From Alviniconcha marisindica (taxonomy: Eukaryota > Mollusca > Gastropoda > Provannidae): DNA of 64,000 bases. The notes beneath the pieces were generated by a model. The model was not told the origin of the DNA and made no database searches. It worked only from the letters and a program-made list of their open reading frames with translations. The stretch lies in assembly GCA_018857735.1 (NCBI GenBank), contig JABMCL010002678.1, positions 67,501 to 131,500 on the forward strand, in the 5' to 3' direction. Below are positions 1 to 14,482 of the stretch, one piece after another (the stretch's first letter is position 1; every line of letters begins with the position of its first letter). The position numbers were made by a program, and so were the translations under genes.

Positions 1-445
1 CGTACGCTCTCTGTGGACGTAAAGGAGAAGGAGAAGAAGTCGTTGCCCATATTTAAGCTCGTCGGTACCCCGCAAGCGACACGGACGTATAACCAGAAAG
101 ACCAGACGTTGCCCGTGCAATTTTTCGATGCAGGCTTCATCATTTGGAGGCTTGTGGCTCACGTTGTTTGCCAGTGTCGAGGACTGTGAGCCCGATTTTT
201 GCCGTGCCAGTTTGGTAAACTCGCGTTCCGCCTTAGCACTTACGGCCCTTTGTGGCTGACTCGGCGTTGACTACCAAGAAGCAGTCAGTCTCACCAAAGC
301 TTCTGGGACTTGTGCCCCCCGTCCCTGCACCGCTTCGGGGACAGCTTGGTGCTTGGCGATTGTGAGGAAGTGGGTGTCGTAGACTTGGTGGCGACTCCTT
401 GGTGCAGCAGGTGAGGTGAAGTGCGGGTGCCGGGCGAGCGGCGAG
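1..445 (+). promoter_or_regulatory. 5' flank / 5' UTR of the septin gene
   Basis: GC- and CpG-rich sequence directly upstream of the first septin coding exon. I see no TATA box. An in-frame TAG at 380-382 closes the reading frame before the ATG at 446, so coding cannot extend upstream without an additional exon. Open frames on the minus strand here match no family I recognise. Treating this as 5' UTR plus promoter is inference from position and composition. Confidence 0.4.
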
Positions 446-583
446 ATGCCCGGACGGGAAGTGACGCAGGGGGAGTGGCCGGAAGTGGGCGAGGAAAGCG
501 AAGACGCGGCTGTAGAGGAGGTGTCCCAGCACCTGGACCCGCCCGTAGCGAGGCTGCTGAGCTCCTCGCGGTTGTTTCACGAG
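446..583 (+). CDS. Septin coding exon 1 (divergent N-terminus)
   Basis: Encodes 46 residues starting MPGREVTQ and ending LFHE, acidic and variable as septin N-termini usually are. The ATG at 446 is the only ATG after the in-frame stop at 380-382. The exon ends GAG|GTACGT, a good donor, in phase 0, and joins exon 2 as FHE-DEDEF. Because septin N-termini are poorly conserved and often come from alternative first exons, this could be one of several starts. Confidence 0.75.
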
Positions 584-755
584 GTACGTGTGTCGTGAGG
601 CGCGTTGGAGCGTCATTTAAGGCGCGCGGACACATACACTGACACACACGCGCACTACACACGCGTACTCACGCGCGCGCGCGCGCACACACACACTTGC
701 ACACACTCAGACATACATACAGACACACATATACACACACGCACACACACGCACG

Positions 756-814
<59 letters not shown>

Positions 815-828
815 CACAAATATATCTC

Positions 829-866
<38 letters not shown>

Positions 867-880
867 CCTTCCACTCACAC

Positions 881-962
<82 letters not shown>

Positions 963-2577
963 CATACGCTGGACAAACACAATATATATCTTGCCGTTGT
1001 GGTGACAAATCGAACTTATCCTTTCTGGCAGTGTCTCATAGTGATAACCAAAAGTGAACATTCTTGACGAGTGTCATCTGCAGACTAGGAATTTAGAGCC
1101 ACTGCGAAAGTGCCTGCGTACTGTTATTTACTATTCGGGGAGGGGGTGGGGTGAGGAAGGAAGAAAGGTGGAGCACTGATGTAGAAATGGCTGGAGACAT
1201 GGGACCGTGTTGTTTTGCTGTAGAGACAATTGTTTCTTCTTGGAAACAACGTTTTATCATTATGCGTTAAGTGTACATCAGGGTACTTCCGCACATTAGA
1301 GCTATCTCTTGTCTTGTCTTTCTGTGACGTCGTTCGAGCGCTAATTAACTTCTTTTGTCTGTTGCTGTTTTTGTCTTCTTCGATTTTATGACGTCATTTT
1401 TGTTTCCGATTTTTGCGATTTTGTGGATTATTATTTTTTTAATTTCGTGAAAGTTGTTTAAATCCTGCTTCCTGTCTGAACTTTACCTATTGTGTGTCTG
1501 GGTCCTTGGGACCCAACTATGCAGGACGGTTTTGTGTGCGAGCTGTTGCTATTTTTAGCGCACGCCATGGCCGGCCCCGCCAAATGGCAAAAGTCGGGGA
1601 GTTAAGCCAGGCCGTTACGTCACGGCGGCTGTGTTGTGAAGGAGTCAGGTTCAGGGATTTGCAAGAGTCACGGTCGCACTTTGCGCCGTTTGCGAAGCTG
1701 CCCTTTCTTGTTGTTGGCCGTGATTTTCGCTGTTTGTACACGGGGTTTGCTGTGTGGGTTAACGCGCTTTGTCAAACATTTCTGAGGGGTCCGGTTTTGC
1801 TTTGGGTGGGTGGGTTAGGGGGGAGGGGGGGGGGAGCCGGTGTGTGTGTGTGCGCGCGCGCGCGCCTCTGTGTATGTATATAATTATCAGTGTGTGTATG
1901 TATGTATATGTGTGTGCCGGTTTGCCTAAATATGTGCCTCTGTCAGGGTGTGTGTGTGTGTGTGTGTGTCAGTGTTTGTGTGTTTGAGGAGAGAGGGGTG
2001 TCTGTGTTGACTAAATTTGATCAGTTTCCTTGATGTGAAGCTTTTGACGAATTTGTGCTGCTCTGTTCTGTATCCATTCCATTTAGGATTAAAAAAAGGA
2101 GTGATCATTGACGGTCAGTTGGTGTATGAGTAGTAACTGTCTGTGAAGTTTGTTTGCTTCGCCATACAAAACCAGACGGAGTGTACAATGCGTGGTGTCG
2201 TGTGTGTGTGTTTGCAGGACGAAGATGAGTTTATCGGATTCGCCACGCTTCCAGACCAGGTGCACAGAAAGGCCGTCCGCAGAGGTTTCGACTTCACCCT
2301 TATGGTCGTTGGTCAGTACCCCCCTCCTCCCTACTCTCCCCGCCCCCTTCACCCTCTCCTCTCTCCCTCTCTTTTTCACTCTCTTTCCGTACCTCTCTCT
2401 CCCTCTCTTTCTGTGCTCTTTTCCCCCAGACTGGGCGTTTGAAGCTGGTCCTCTCTCTGGCTCTCTGCTTGGCGTGAATAACAGTAATGAAGATTTATCT
2501 GCGCCTCCCCTCGAATCAGCAGAAGACGCTTACGTTCAAAATAAATTAGATCAAAACTATTCCTGTGCTCATCAAAA

Positions 2578-2634
<57 letters not shown>

Positions 2635-2668
2635 CTCACTCCACTCTCACTCCTCACTCACTCACTCA

Positions 2669-2717
<49 letters not shown>

Positions 2718-2773
2718 ACACACACATGTGTGTGTGTGTGTGTGTGTGCGTGTGCGGGTGCGTGCCTGCGCGC

Positions 2774-2821
<48 letters not shown>

Positions 2822-5800
2822 ATATAAAAAAGTTTTTACCATCAATCCCATACATGGACTCAGTGCCGACCAGAAGCACCGCACCGCCTTCAGAGGTTTG
2901 CCTTCACTCGCCGTGTTGCATTCTCTGCGTCCTTGACGGAGACGAGACGTTTGGAAAGCGTGTGGAGAACTGTCAGCCCCCAGGGACCATTAATTTGTCC
3001 TGGAAGTTAATTCACGGCGAGCTGACACCTCGCTCAGTCCTGTCCTTGACGTTGACTGACGCCTGGCAGCCGGTTGTCCAGCATTAGCGGTCATTTCGGC
3101 ATTGTCGTGGAAAGAAACCGAAATGCGGAAGACCCCGGCTTTTTTTTTTTGGTTCTCGCTTCTTTTGCCTGTCAGTTTAGAGGGTGCCTGTTTGTTTGAT
3201 AATGCGTAGCCTTGCTACTAACACACTCCTCCTCCGCCCCCCGCCCCCCCACCCACCCCGCCCTCTTCACCCCCACTGCGGAAACAGTCTTCCTCTTCTT
3301 TCATCGTGCTCAGTTATGACCAGTGGTGTCGTTGTGGTTCAGCGTTCTGTTCGAAACCGGGATGAGTTCAGCGGCGCCTGGAACTGTGGTACACATTGCC
3401 GGATCAAGCATGGCGGGGGTCTTTTTGATTGATTGATGATCACTTATATAGCGCTATTCTCCGCTCTCTTGAGCAGACTCACTGCGCTCGCATGTGGTTC
3501 TACATGAGTGACTAGCTTTTTATAGCGCGTTTTTTTTAAATATCCACCGAAGTGTACTTACAGCGCTGGCATGGCTGGTGCCACATGAAACTGCGGCCAT
3601 TTCGGCGCAAGTTCTGTGTACACCATACAACCATGCACCATGTCACTTCATGCAAAGCCACATACGTAAGGTGTGTGCGTGTTTAGCTGTAACCTGCCAC
3701 CTGCACCTTTGGCAGAATAACCGGGATCTTTTACGTGCTACTGCGGTAACACGGGGTGGAACGGATACCGAAATTAGAGTCAGCACAGAAAGTCGACCCT
3801 GGAGAAGAAAATTCTCCCGCCGCTCCTGCAGGGATTTGAACCCGCGACCTTTCAGTCACGAGTCCGTCACGAGTCACAGCTAGAGTGTTGCGGTGTCAAA
3901 TCCAGCAGCGTGTGTGTTTGACTGACCAGTCTATCGCCAGGTTGTTAGCGGGGACAGAGAATCCAGCACGTTGGAGAGAGATTGGTTAGGAAATCAAGAC
4001 GGAGAAGCTTACGTGCAGCCTAAGTCACGCATGTCGGACTGGAATCCGGAATCATTCCTGTCGGATTGGAACCCTGAATGACACCTGTCGGATTGGAACC
4101 CCTAGTCACGCCAGTTGGAATGGAACACTTTTCGTTCGGATTGGAACCCTGAGTTACGCATGTCGGACTGGAATCCAGAATCACACCTGTGGGATTGGAA
4201 CCCTGAGTCACCCCTGTTGGATTGGAACCCTGTGGCACACCTGTGGGATTGAAACCATGAGTCACACCTGTCGGAACGGAACCCTGTGTCACACCTGTCG
4301 GATTTGAACCCAGTGTCACACCTGTCGGAATGGAACCCTGTGTCACACCTGTCGGATTGGACCCCGAGCCACACCTGTCGGATTGGAACCCTGAGCCACA
4401 CATGTCGGATTGGAACCCTGAGCCACACATGTCGGACTGGAACCCCGAGCCACACATGTCGGATTGGAACCCTGAACCACACATGTCGGACTGGAACCCA
4501 AGACTCCTCGGGCTGAGGGTCGACTGCCTGGACCGCTCGGCCACACATCCTGCAGTGGAGTACGGAGAGTTGCAGTGACGGTCTAAGTGCTTTCGTTCGT
4601 CCCTTCAGAGTACTGCTGTTTAACACCGAGTCGTCTCCGGAGAGGTACACGGCGAGGGCCGAGATGCCAGGAGGTGGGGGCAAAGGGGGGGGGGGGGGGG
4701 GGGGGGCTGTACCTAACGCTGCACTGTCACCAAGGCCTGCTGTTTATTCGCCTCCCTGTTTTATTGGAGTTGCCAAAACGGAAGGTGAACCAGCAGGACC
4801 TTCGCTGACTCACACAAAGGATGTCAAAGTTGGGAGTGGGGGGGGGGGGGGGGGGGAGAATGAAGAGGGAGCACCCCCGTTGATAGACACGGTTTCTCTT
4901 CCCTTTGTTCCTCAGTCTTTGTAGTTTTTGTTGTTGGTGTTGTTTGTTTTGGTGCTGTTTTAGAAGCGTGTGTGTGTGCGCGCGTGTGTGTGTGCGTATG
5001 CGTGCGTGCGTGAGTGCGTGCGTGCGTGTGTGTGTGTCGTGCGTGCGTGCGTGCGTGCGTGCGTGCGTGTGTGTTAAGCACCGAGCCACGTAAGCCAGAC
5101 CAAGCTCCCTTCATACAGCTATCGTTTCTGCTGCTAATAATTATTCATTGTCTGCACAAACAGGTTACAGTAGTGCCAAGACAGATTTGAAAACAACCCG
5201 ACTGTTAGATAGTCCTAATAGCAAGTACGTACAGACGACGCGCACTCTGCGCTGTCTTTATGAATCATAGTTCCTGTGTTCGTTGGGTCGGTTTGTCCTG
5301 ATGTCACCATGTGCGGTGAACAGGGTCGTGTTTAGATTTTAACGTCACCGCTACCCCAGGACAGGCAGTGGATAGGACGTTATGGTCCAGTTCCTAAGTA
5401 GTAGGGTCGGTTGTCTAAGTCATGGGGTCGGTTTTCTAAGTCGTAGGGTCGGTTGTCTAAGTCGTAGGGTCGGTTGTCTAAGTCGTGGGGTCGGTTGTCT
5501 AAGTCGTAGGGTCGGTTGTCTAAGTCGTAGGGTCGGTTGTCTGAGTCGTAGGGTCGGTTGTCTAAGTCGTAGGGCCGGTTGTCTAAGTCGTGGGGTCGGT
5601 TATCAATATCAGACACTCAGGACGTTATGGTCCAGTGCCTGGCTAAGTAGTAGGGTCGGTGGTCGGTTGTCATTATCAAACACCCAGACCGTTATGGTCC
5701 AATGCCTAGGTCGAAGGGTCGGTTGTCTAAGTCGTAGGGTCGGTTGTCTAAGTCGTAGGGTCGGCTCGGTTGTCATTATCAGACACCCAGGACGTTATGG

Positions 5801-8395
5801 TGCAGTGCCTAGGTCGTAGGATCGGTTATCTAACTCGTAGGGTCGGTTGTGAATTTCAGACACCCAGAACGTAATCGTCCAGTACCTAAGTCGTAGGGTC
5901 GGTTGTCATTATCAGACACCCAGGTCGTTATGGTCCAGTGTCTAAGTCTTAGAGTCGGTTGTCAGTATCAGAAACCCAGGACGTTATGGTCCAGTGCCTA
6001 AGTCGTAGGGTCGGTTGTCAGTATCAGACACCCAGGACGTTATGGTCCAGTGCCTAAGTCTATAGAGTCGGTTTGTCATTATCAGACACCCAGGACGTTA
6101 TGGTCCAGTGCCTAAGTCTTAGAGTCGGTTGTCAGTATCAGAAACCCAGGACGTTAACGTTATGGTCCAGTGCCTAAGTCGTAGTGTCGGTTGTCAATTT
6201 CAGACACCCGCTTCATAGAAACTCACCACCCCTTGTGTCAAAACTGATGTGGTCTGCCTCTGACATCAGTCAGTAACCGTGTAGTTATTCTGTTTGTTGT
6301 TCTTTTAGTTCAGATTGCTCTTGAAACGATTTGGCCTCGTGGCCATGGCACTGGATTTGTGTGCAAGTCGACGGATGCAGTTCTTTAGGGGTTCGAATCT
6401 CGTCCTCGGTGGCTTTGCTTGGCTGAATAGGTGTGGCCAAGTGGACTCTTGTTTCTATGAATAACTAACCGTGACCTCACAATCACAGTCAGTCCGTGAA
6501 AAGGAGGTAAATGGCTGGCGCCGCCGCCGCCCGTCTTAATGCACCCAATCCCATTATTTCTGCATGCGCTGTCAATGGAACGTCAACAACGTGCAGCCCT
6601 TCTTCCACCAGCCCCATCGCCCTGACGGGTGACCCTGTGCGCCTGACGGCACGTTCAAATCCTAGAACTAGCCAACCTCAGGTCGCTGCCCTGATGTGAC
6701 CCTGTGCTGTTGACGGCACGTTCAAATCCTAGAACTAACCAGCCTCAGGTCGGTGTCCTGATGTGACCCTGTGCTGTTGACGGCACGTTCAAATCCTAGA
6801 ACTAACCAACCTCAGGTCGGTGTCCTGATGTGACCCTGTGCTGTTGACGGCACGTTCAAATTCTACCACCAGCCTCACGTTGGTGGCCTGATGTGACCTT
6901 TTGTGGTTGATGGCACGTTCAAATCCTAGAACTAGCCAACCTCGGGTCGCTGCCCTGATGTGACCCTGTGCTGTTGACGGCACGTTCAAATTCTACCACC
7001 AGCCTCACGTTGGTGGCCTGATGTGACCTTTTGTGGTTGACGGCACGTTCAAATCCTAGAACTAACCAACCTCAGGTCGGTGCCCTGATGGAGCTAACCA
7101 ACCTCAGGTCGGTCTCCTGACGGAACTAACCAACCTCAGGTCGGTGTCCTGATGGAACTAACCAACCTCAGATCGGTGTCCTGACGGAACTAACCAACAT
7201 CAGGTCGGTGTCCTGACGGACCTAACCAACCTCAGGTCTGTGTCCTGATGGAACTAACCAACTTCAGGTCGGTGTCCTGACGGACCTAACCAACCTCAGG
7301 TCTGTGTCCTGACGTGACCCTGTGCGGTTGACGGAACTAATTAACTCACTCACTCCACCCGCCCCCTCTTACTGATTTGTGTCCGTTTCTTTCATTAACT
7401 TGCTACCTTATCGTTAAGCGCCTTCGTCACTTTGAAGATTCCATCGCTCACGCGGGCGGTGGCGGCCGGATTGTGGGGTATGTTCAGTTTTTTGGTTAGT
7501 TGAAATAGCTGGGACAGGGGTAGATTTTAGACCGAGCAGTTGCAACTTTCTCTGGGCGGTGGGGCCAGTTCCAGAGTTGGCAAATAACGGTGCGTGGCGA
7601 ATGGGGGGGCATGAAGAGTAGGTGAGGAAGGAATGCGCTCTGACAGCGGATGACTGAGACAGCTGAGAGCCGCTGCACCTGGGAGCAGTGGCGCTGGTAG
7701 GCCGGTATTGGCAGTGACGTGTCCGTGACGGAGTGGGTAAAATTTGAAGAGCCCTCGTCTTTATCCCGCTAATGGCACGGGACGTGGAACTGATGTAACC
7801 GCAGTCCCCTTGTGGCAAGAGATAGGCGGCACCGTTTGTTTAGCTCTGCTGTTGGTCGGAGAAAGCGTGTTCTGTATGGTCTTTCTTCTTCTTCTTCTTC
7901 TTTGAAGCGCGTAATTCCCCTTCCATTAGCTCGCTTGTGTACATCACATTGTGAATAATCGTGCCTGCCGGAGACTTTGTTGTCCATGAAACTGGTATGG
8001 GGGGGGGGGGACTAGAAGAAGAAAATAAAGAAAAAAGGTTCTCCTCCGTAACTTAGCATTTGTTGTCCGTCGCTCAGGACTTTTTCTTTCCTTCAGTCTT
8101 GCCCTCTTTCCATTCTGTGCTGACATTAATCAAGGTGGTGTCTTTGTGCCGCATGCTCCTGCATAGGAATGAGAGTGAATGAAGTCCAAACATGCATTTG
8201 CAATTCTGATGGAGCACAACTTGCGCATCTACCATGTATCCGCTACCATGTAGTCCCGTGTACAATTTGCAACCGTAGCAGGGGAACTTGTTTGGCCAGA
8301 GTCGGCCTACTTGAAGTTGACTGGTCACCACAAGTGTCTCACTGAGTAAAGCTGTCTTGACAGCCACGCTGTGTGTGTGTGTGTGTGTGTGTGTG

Positions 8396-8440
<45 letters not shown>

Positions 8441-9615
8441 CAGAGAGACGAGAGAGAGAGAGTGCATGCATTCATGCTTGTACGTGGCATGTGTGCGTGC
8501 GTGCGTACGCGCGCGCGCGCGCGTGCGTGCGTGCGTGCGTGTGTGTGTGTGTGTGTGTGTGGGTGTGTGTGTGTCTGTGTGTCTGTCTGTGAGCCACGAG
8601 GAAGAGAGAGAGAGAGAGCCATGATGAGAGAGACATCATGGAAAGAGGGAGGCAGAGAGGGAGAGTTTTTGTGTGTGTGCGTGCGTGCGTGTGTGTGTGT
8701 GAGAGAGAGAGAGACAGAGACAGAGAGAGACTCACACACACACACGCACGCACGCACGCACGCACAATGAATGTGGCTGTGGCTGAGAATGTCGCTGTCA
8801 GCATGGAGCTAAACTGCCTGTACTGGCGGACATTGACATCCATAGGGTGTACTCTTGGTGAAAATGGTGGAGAAAGGGATGGGCCGGGTGCAGAAGGGGA
8901 CTGTGGGAAAAGGGATGCAGGAAGGGGGATGAGGAGGCCGGTGAGTGACTGTCAATGTGTTCTTGGGATCAAGGGAATCCAGCAGCCACTGGTTACCAAG
9001 GGGCTGCCGTGCATCACCATAGTTACGTTCTTAACTGATTAACTGCCATCAACTTGTTGTCATGGTTTGATACCTGTTACAGTAACATATTTGGTTGTTC
9101 CACTGGTTGCAGGCGAGTCAGGCCTGGGCAAGTCCACGCTCATCAACAGTCTGTTCCTGACAGAGCTCTACAAGGACCGCGAAATACCACCTGTGCTTGG
9201 TAAGCTAACAGATACACCCCTTGCTTGCTTGGTGCATGCATTCAGCCAACACGGTCAACCAATCGCGAAGGTCATACCAATGTGACACTGCCAGATACCA
9301 GCAGTTGCTTGGTAAGCTAACAGGTAGATACTCCTTGCTTGCTTGGTGCCTACAATCAATCATGCCTGGTCAACCGTAAAGGTTATACCAAGGTGACACT
9401 GAAATACCAGCCGTGCTGGGTGAGCTAACAGATACTCCTTGCTTACTTGTTGCATGCGTTCAGTCATGCATTGTCAACTGTGAAGGTGATACCAAAGTGA
9501 AGCACACATCATAGTAACTAAGTAAAGTCTGTTTAGACGCATGTATGCCAGGTTATGTTCGAAGAGGATTGGGACTAATACAAAAAACAAAAAGACCCAC
9601 ACAAAAACCACACAT

Positions 9616-9670
<55 letters not shown>

Positions 9671-12600
9671 ATTCACCAACAACCATAGTTGAGTGAATTT
9701 GACTAGGACAGTAGCTGCTGCTTGGAGTCAGCTACTGTCCCAAGGCCAGTATCTGCTGCTTGGAGTTGGAGTCGGCTACTGTTCTTGGCTGATAGTAGCT
9801 GCTCTGAGGGTGTTACTGTCCCACCCAGTGGCGGCACTCAGGCACGGGACATCCTTTACGTTTCAGTAATTACAACAAGCTGATCACGCCCCAGCACCTT
9901 CCCGTGTTATTATCACACCTCCTGTCTCCCCTAGTCCCTACATCCCACACCTGATGTCCAGACAGGAAAGTCACCCCCACCTGAGCTCCTCTTGACGTCT
10001 TTCCCCCTGATGACTATCTTGTCTGACAGCGACACGGCTAATTAAGCTTGAATCAAGGTGCTGCTTAAAGGGAGATTGGAGGGTGCCTGGAGGACCGCTG
10101 TACTGAAGATGTCGTCCCTGAGAACAGTCACACTGCCCCATCAGACCGGAGATATAACAGGTTTTAGAGTAGGGTCTCTGAGCTGGCCGCATTCCTCTAA
10201 GCTTACAGGGTCATCAGCTGGCACTCTTTAATGTCTTGGCAGTCATTGAGGTAGCCAGTAGGCTAGGTGTGGTTCAGTGTTCAGTTCCTGTTGACATACA
10301 CTGGCAGCAGAATACTATGGAGATAGAACCTAGAGCTATCAAAGGTCCTAATTTTAAAGCCTGGGGCAGTTCAGATTATAGCTTTGCATGCTTCACCTAC
10401 TGCCAGGAATGTTTGACTAACTATAGTCTGCTACTCCGGCTTGTTCAACTTTGTTATCTTCTCCAAATCTCTGCTAACATAAAGTGATGTGTGGCCTGAC
10501 GAGTTGTGGTTCATCCTTGTTTTGTGGATCTCTGCATGTTAACTGTCAAGGAACTAACAAAGTAACTGCTGGCTTGATGCTGGTATGTCAAAGATTTATT
10601 AGCATTGATTTACAGCAGGTAGTGACTGTAAGAAACATGCTGGAGTCTTTGTTTTTTGTTTTGTTTTTCTTGATTGAATGTTTTTCTAGATTATTATCAC
10701 CAAGGCATTTTCATAGCTCGGGCATGCCACTTGACCACCAGTGAATTTGCTATGGTACAATAACTAGATTTCTCCAATCCCCACAAAAAGGCCCAAGTCG
10801 GCCATGATTTAAACAAGTCTGGTTGCTTTCATTTTGGCAATAAACTGCTCAGAGTGGTTTTTTATACTTGGGTGAGACTACTGAGGCTGTCTCGTGGCCA
10901 GTAGGTGCTGTTTGGACTGTGCTACTGTCCCAAGGCCAGTTTTTCTGCTTGAACTGTGCTACTGTCCCAAGGCCAGTAGTTTCTTCTTGAACTGTGCTAC
11001 TGTCCCAAGGCCAGTAGTTTCTGCTTGAACTGTGCTACTGTCCCAAGGCCAGTAGTTTCTGCTTGAACTGTGCTACTGTCCCAAGGCCAGTAGTTTCTGA
11101 TTGGACTGTGCTACTGTCCCAAGGCCAGTAGTTTCTGATTGGACTGTGCTACTGTCCTAAGGCCAGTAGTTTCTGATTGGACTGTGCTACTGTCCCAAGG
11201 CCAGTAGTTTCTGATTGAACTGCGCTACTGTCCCAAGGTCAGTAGTTTCTGCTTGGACTGTGCTACTGTTCCAAAGCCAGTAGGTGCTGTTTGATGTATG
11301 CTACTGTCCCAAGGCCAGTAGTTTCTGCTGGGACTGTGCTACTGTCACAAGGCCAGTAGTTTCTGCTTGGGCTGAGCTACTGTCCAAGCATATAGAAAGA
11401 TAGACACATCTGGTGGCATGAGGTGAGGTTTGTGATTAGGAAGCTCAGTACTGTTAAAAGGGACATTGGCCTACAGTAAGAGAAAGACCCAGTCTAGAGT
11501 CTCATCCTCAGTTGGTGTTCTCCAGAGACGGTGAACCGTACAGTTTGCATAGAGAAGAAGCAGCTGGAAATTGAGGAGAAAGGAGTGAGGGTGAAGCTCA
11601 CCATTGTGGATACTCCGGGCTACAACGATGCCGTCAACGCTGAAAACAGGTTGGTCAGACTTTTTCGCTGACAGTGCAGTTTCTGCAGCTCCCTGAATAC
11701 GGGCTGGTCCCTTGTTCACCTAAATGCGTGATTTAAAATAGTGTTTGTTTGTCCAGAAGTGACACTGTGCAATTTACAGGACATTTAAATTCAAGAACTA
11801 CCTGACCTGTCTACCTTTTCCTTCCAACCCCCCCCACCCCCCACCCACCCACCCACCCAGCCTCCAGAAGCTCTTATTTCCAGTTGCCTGAATGAGCATG
11901 TTGTTTGCAAGGATTTAACACATCATGCATTCTAATGGTTGACTGAGTAAATGAGTGAGTAATTTGAATGAAATAAGCCAGACCGATTTGACTCCCTGTG
12001 CTGGTGTCTGTGACAGCCACGCAGCCATCGTGGAGTACGTAGACCAGCAGTTCCAGCAGTATTACCGTGATGAGAGCGGCCTGAACCGCCGCAACATCGT
12101 TGACAACCGGGTCCACTGCTGTCTCTACTTCATCTCCCCCTATGGCCACGGGTATGTGAAGCTGTTGGGTGCCTGTGTGTGGGTACGCAACAGGGCAGAT
12201 CTTTTGTGCTGTCACTTGCCCTTTCTTCATGAGCTAACCCTGTTGAGTCATTCGTGTACTTTTTAGTGTTTTTCTGGCAAAACCCTGGAAGATGAAGATG
12301 TACCTCTGGTGGAGTTTAGGTACTTTGCATTTACTCATATGCCAGGGGAGGTTACTGTAGGCAACTCCTGTCTTTGTTGTTGTGTATGTGTAATGTCTTT
12401 TGAATGCTGATTAACTCCCTTGGGTGTTAAAAGCCAAGGAAGATTCTTTGTTGTGGAGCTTTTTGTCAAAGGCCAGACATGCTGCCACTTGCCATGTCTT
12501 GTTTCTCTCGGACAGGCTGAAGCCAGCAGACGTGCTGGTGATGAAGAAACTGCACCACAAAGTGAACATCGTCCCGCTGCTGGCCAAGTCCGACATACTC

Positions 12601-14482
12601 ACCAAGGTGGAGCAGAAGCGACTCAAGCAGCGGGTCAGTAGTCAGTGGTCTTGGCGAGCTTCAAGAGTAATTGTGACCCTACTTTCCGAAATGAGTCCCA
12701 TTGGTACTTTTTGTCATTCTGAGATTTCTGGCACAGTCAAGAGCACACAGTTCTCTTTAAAATGAGGCAAAAATGATTAAAATCGGTTCACTGGTCTTGT
12801 TATAGTATCAATTTTTAAGTTGCAACCACCACAGCATCTCATGCTGAGAAATCAGCAAACAAAGTTTTCATCCTAGTGCTTAGCAACAAGTGGGTGCCTG
12901 TTTAAAGCATATTTTAATGACATTTTCATTTTATTTTAATGGTTTGTTCTCACCAAATCAAAGTCAAGGAGACGTTTATAGCAAAAATGTTCGAAGTTCA
13001 TTGACTTTTGCTTCCATTTCAGATCATAGAAGAAATTGACAATAATGACATCCACATCTATGAGTTTCCCGACTGTGACAGTGACGAAGATGATGACTTC
13101 AAGCAGCAAGACAGAGAACTCAAGGTATCTGTATGCACTAAGGTGGTGGCTGTATCAGCCACTGAAATGAAAAACAGCAGATCAAAAACAAATCTGTATG
13201 CAATGTCAAAATTACACATGATGTAGGTACTAAATAAGTGGCCTTTTGTTGCCTGTGTTGACATGCACAGTATTGAAATAGAGGAATGTGGTGTTCATTC
13301 TCAAAATATGCGCGTTTTGTCCAGTGAGCAGAAGAGATAAAAAGAAATATAAAAAAAATCTTCAAATTCAGGACTATTTTCAAAATCCACATTGATTTTA
13401 TACCGAAGTTAGCAAAAAGTGTGTGTGTTTTTTCTTTTTTCTCTCTCTCTCCCTTTTTTTTTTTTTCCTATTTTTTTTTTTTAGCACACACACATTGATT
13501 TTACAAACTGTGTGAGATGAAAACAACAAATACATTGCTGATATGTGCAACTGACCAGCTGTGACACTCACCCTGTTGCACTTGGTGGTATTATGTACTT
13601 TCAAGCTATTGTGGATAGCACATGTTTCACAGAGCTTAAAAACTTTATTAGAATCAAGTTGGCATTAAAAAAAAAAAAATCATCTTTAGGGGTGGGGATA
13701 GCTCAGAAGATCGTCCTAACTGAAAAGCCAGGCGCAATACTGACACAGATTCAAGTCCCTGGTGCGGCAAGGGATTTTTCTCCCAGAGTCAACTTTCAGT
13801 ACAGACTCTCTTACAGTGTCCTTACAGCCCCCATGTGCAATCGCATGCATCAGTGTCTGTGCGCATGTTAAGAATCTCAAACGCTGACAGCGTTGTTTTG
13901 ACACATAAAAATACTGCACATATTGATAGGAGTAGCTGTCACTGCACTTGCAGCAGCTGTGCCTTATCTGGGTAAGGTGACCCAAATTTTCCATGAGGGA
14001 CAAAATAAAGTACCATAAAAAAAATAAAAAAAAGATTAAGCAAATCCTTTAATAAGTTGATTACATTTGAAAAATGGTTTTGTCTCTTCCTCCAAGGGAT
14101 GAGTGAAACACATTCTGAAAAAGAAGAAAATGGTTGCTCTGTATTGTGGTATTGATTTTGAGCCAGCACGCCTCCATAGTAACTAGCATATTTTTGTGAT
14201 TTTGATTTAGAAGTTATTAGTTTGGTGGTTTCAGTGGAAGAAATATACCCTTAGCATTTTGAGGCCTGAATACAGATTTGATAGGCAGTCAAGCAATGAT
14301 GTACTGGATGCAGGTGTTGCAGCATGAAGCATAATGCATCATAGTTGTTGTTCCAGGCAGCGGTACCGTTTGCAGTGGTGGGATGTAACACAGTGGTGGA
14401 AGCAGGAGGGAAGAAGATCAGAGGCCGAGCCTATCCCTGGGGCATTGTGGAAGGTTCGTCTAGAGCATATGTGTGTGTGTGT

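Noticed and set aside
233..662. Minus-strand frames over the septin 5' end
   Set aside because: GC-rich antisense of exon 1 and its UTR; no homology and no splice logic.
2150..2827. 225-codon open frame over septin exon 2
   Set aside because: Wrong frame relative to the septin exon; its length comes from CT/CA dipeptide runs (Leu-Ser, His-Thr).
4020..4683. Two long minus-strand frames (174 and 193 codons) with [13 protein letters not shown] repeats
   Set aside because: Repeat-unit translation of the ~30-bp minisatellite; both strands are open and no splice or start support exists.
5380..5819. Repeated LSRRVGC (+) and DNRPYDL (-) peptides
   Set aside because: 20-bp repeat read in all frames; collapses once the higher-order unit begins.
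7869..8035. CRISPR-like or other prokaryotic repeat system anywhere in the window
   Set aside because: All arrays are direct minisatellites without unique spacers of constant length, and the genes are spliced eukaryotic genes.
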